Part shown: positions 4,813-5,162 of the stretch, in pieces
Numbering within the stretch: position 1 is the first letter of the stretch
Layout of the letters: the number at the start of each line of letters is the position of its first letter
Origin: Candidatus Uhrbacteria bacterium
GTDB taxonomy: Bacteria > Patescibacteriota > Patescibacteriia > UBA9934 > GWF2-40-263
DNA length: 5,162 nucleotides
Direction of reading: 5' to 3'
Assembly (NCBI GenBank): GCA_023246275.1
Contig: JAHFIS010000068.1
Span: 1 to 5,162, forward strand
The notes under the pieces: model-generated
The model's input: the letters and a program-made list of their open reading frames with translations, nothing else
Database searches by the model: none
Told to the model about the DNA's origin: nothing
Position numbers and translations under genes: made by a program

Positions 4813-5162
4813 ATGGGCATTCCCCACAATCGCAACGGCGGGCTCACGCTCGTTGTCATGCCAGGATTCGAACCGCAGGCGAGACGGGTCGCCGAGACGA
4901 TCCTTTCGTACAGCCGAGGAAAGACGAAATCCGAGACCCCCGTGGACGTCGTCATCCCGGAATTCGGCTTCCGCGCAAGCGGCGAACCGTTTCTCCGGCT
5001 TGGGAAACGTCACGTCGGCGGACACGACATCGTCGTGCTCGCGAGCGGACCGGGAACCTGGGAGATGCTCGGCCAGCTAAACCTTTTGCTGCGTTACATC
5101 GCGGCAAGGGGCGCGACGCGGGTCGCGCTAGTGACGGGATACTTCCCGCTGTGCCGTTCGGA
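4813..5162 (+). CDS. Ribose-phosphate pyrophosphokinase (PRPP synthetase)-like protein, N-terminal part, cut by window edge
   Basis: 116 complete codons run from ATG 4813 to the right edge. The pattern follows the N-terminal half of Prs. A GEPFLRLGKRHVGGHDIVVLAS block (57-78) corresponds to the family's F-x-DGE...V-x-G-x-D-ffff region. VTGYFPLCRS (107-116), followed by a partial codon starting GA (Asp or Glu), corresponds to the VIPYFGYxRQD segment of the ATP-binding flexible loop. Prs makes 5-phosphoribosyl-1-diphosphate from ribose 5-phosphate and ATP for nucleotide, His and Trp synthesis. The match is distant and the N-terminus differs from E. coli Prs, so it may be a divergent lineage-specific form or a related type I phosphoribosyltransferase-fold protein. 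The catalytic PRPP loop and C-terminal domain lie outside the window. It is transcribed divergently from the copper/PEBP run with its own promoter and ribosome-binding site and need not be functionally linked. Confidence 0.75.
   Translation, partial: MGIPHNRNGGLTLVVMPGFEPQARRVAETILSYSRGKTKSETPVDVVIPEFGFRASGEPFLRLGKRHVGGHDIVVLASGPGTWEMLGQLNLLLRYIAARGATRVALVTGYFPLCRS

Noticed and set aside
4725..4955. N-terminal extension of the PEBP gene to an upstream ATG at 4955
   Set aside because: The extra 77 residues resemble no family, run antisense over the Prs-like gene and cross both promoters. YbhB proteins begin at the equivalent of the 4724 ATG.

Overview
The window is G+C-rich bacterial DNA and densely coding. 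It has five minus-strand genes in one run and one divergent plus-strand gene at the right edge. I read it as a small-genome bacterium, most likely of the Candidate Phyla Radiation (Patescibacteria/Parcubacteria). Three things suggest this: an HMA-TauE/SafE (DsbD_2-like) fusion beside a one-HMA copper ATPase, a divergent ribose-phosphate pyrophosphokinase-like protein, and short perfect palindromes lying inside coding sequence. That assignment is an inference from family resemblance, not a computed placement. TGA serves as a normal stop in two genes (HAD and small membrane protein), so there is no sign of the recoded UGA seen in Gracilibacteria.

Layout, right to left in the direction of minus-strand transcription. 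A divergent promoter region (about 4725-4812) separates a plus-strand Prs-like gene (4813 to the window end, 3' truncated) from the minus-strand run. The run starts with a YbhB-type PEBP protein (4260-4724). A HAD-IA hydrolase follows after 1 nt (3629-4258). After 12 nt comes a small two-helix membrane protein with a Met/His/Cys-rich loop (3275-3616). After an 85-nt gap comes a Cu(+)-type P1B ATPase, CopA (913-3189). After 1 nt comes an HMA-fused TauE/SafE-like membrane protein (1-911, C-terminus beyond the left edge). The last three form a coherent copper-handling set: a putative exported-side metal-binding loop protein, the Cu(+) efflux pump, and a membrane protein with its own cytosolic HMA domain. 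The PEBP and HAD genes are probably co-transcribed, but nothing in them points to copper.

The most unusual signal is a family of short perfect palindromes. Two different ones (25 nt and 19 nt, 10 nt apart) lie in frame inside the copA nucleotide-binding domain, just after the conserved SEHP motif. They encode most of an 18-residue stretch that makes this loop longer than usual. The same 17-bp core as the larger palindrome appears again, in the other orientation, 9 nt upstream of the copA start codon. This resembles the behaviour of Rickettsia palindromic elements, which insert in frame into protein genes. The upstream copy could also act as an RNA hairpin or operator controlling copA. A second point of interest is the PEBP promoter: an extended -10 lies so close to the ATG that the transcript is probably leaderless.

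No stretch longer than 300 bases lacks a gene. No tRNA, rRNA, CRISPR array or insertion sequence was seen.
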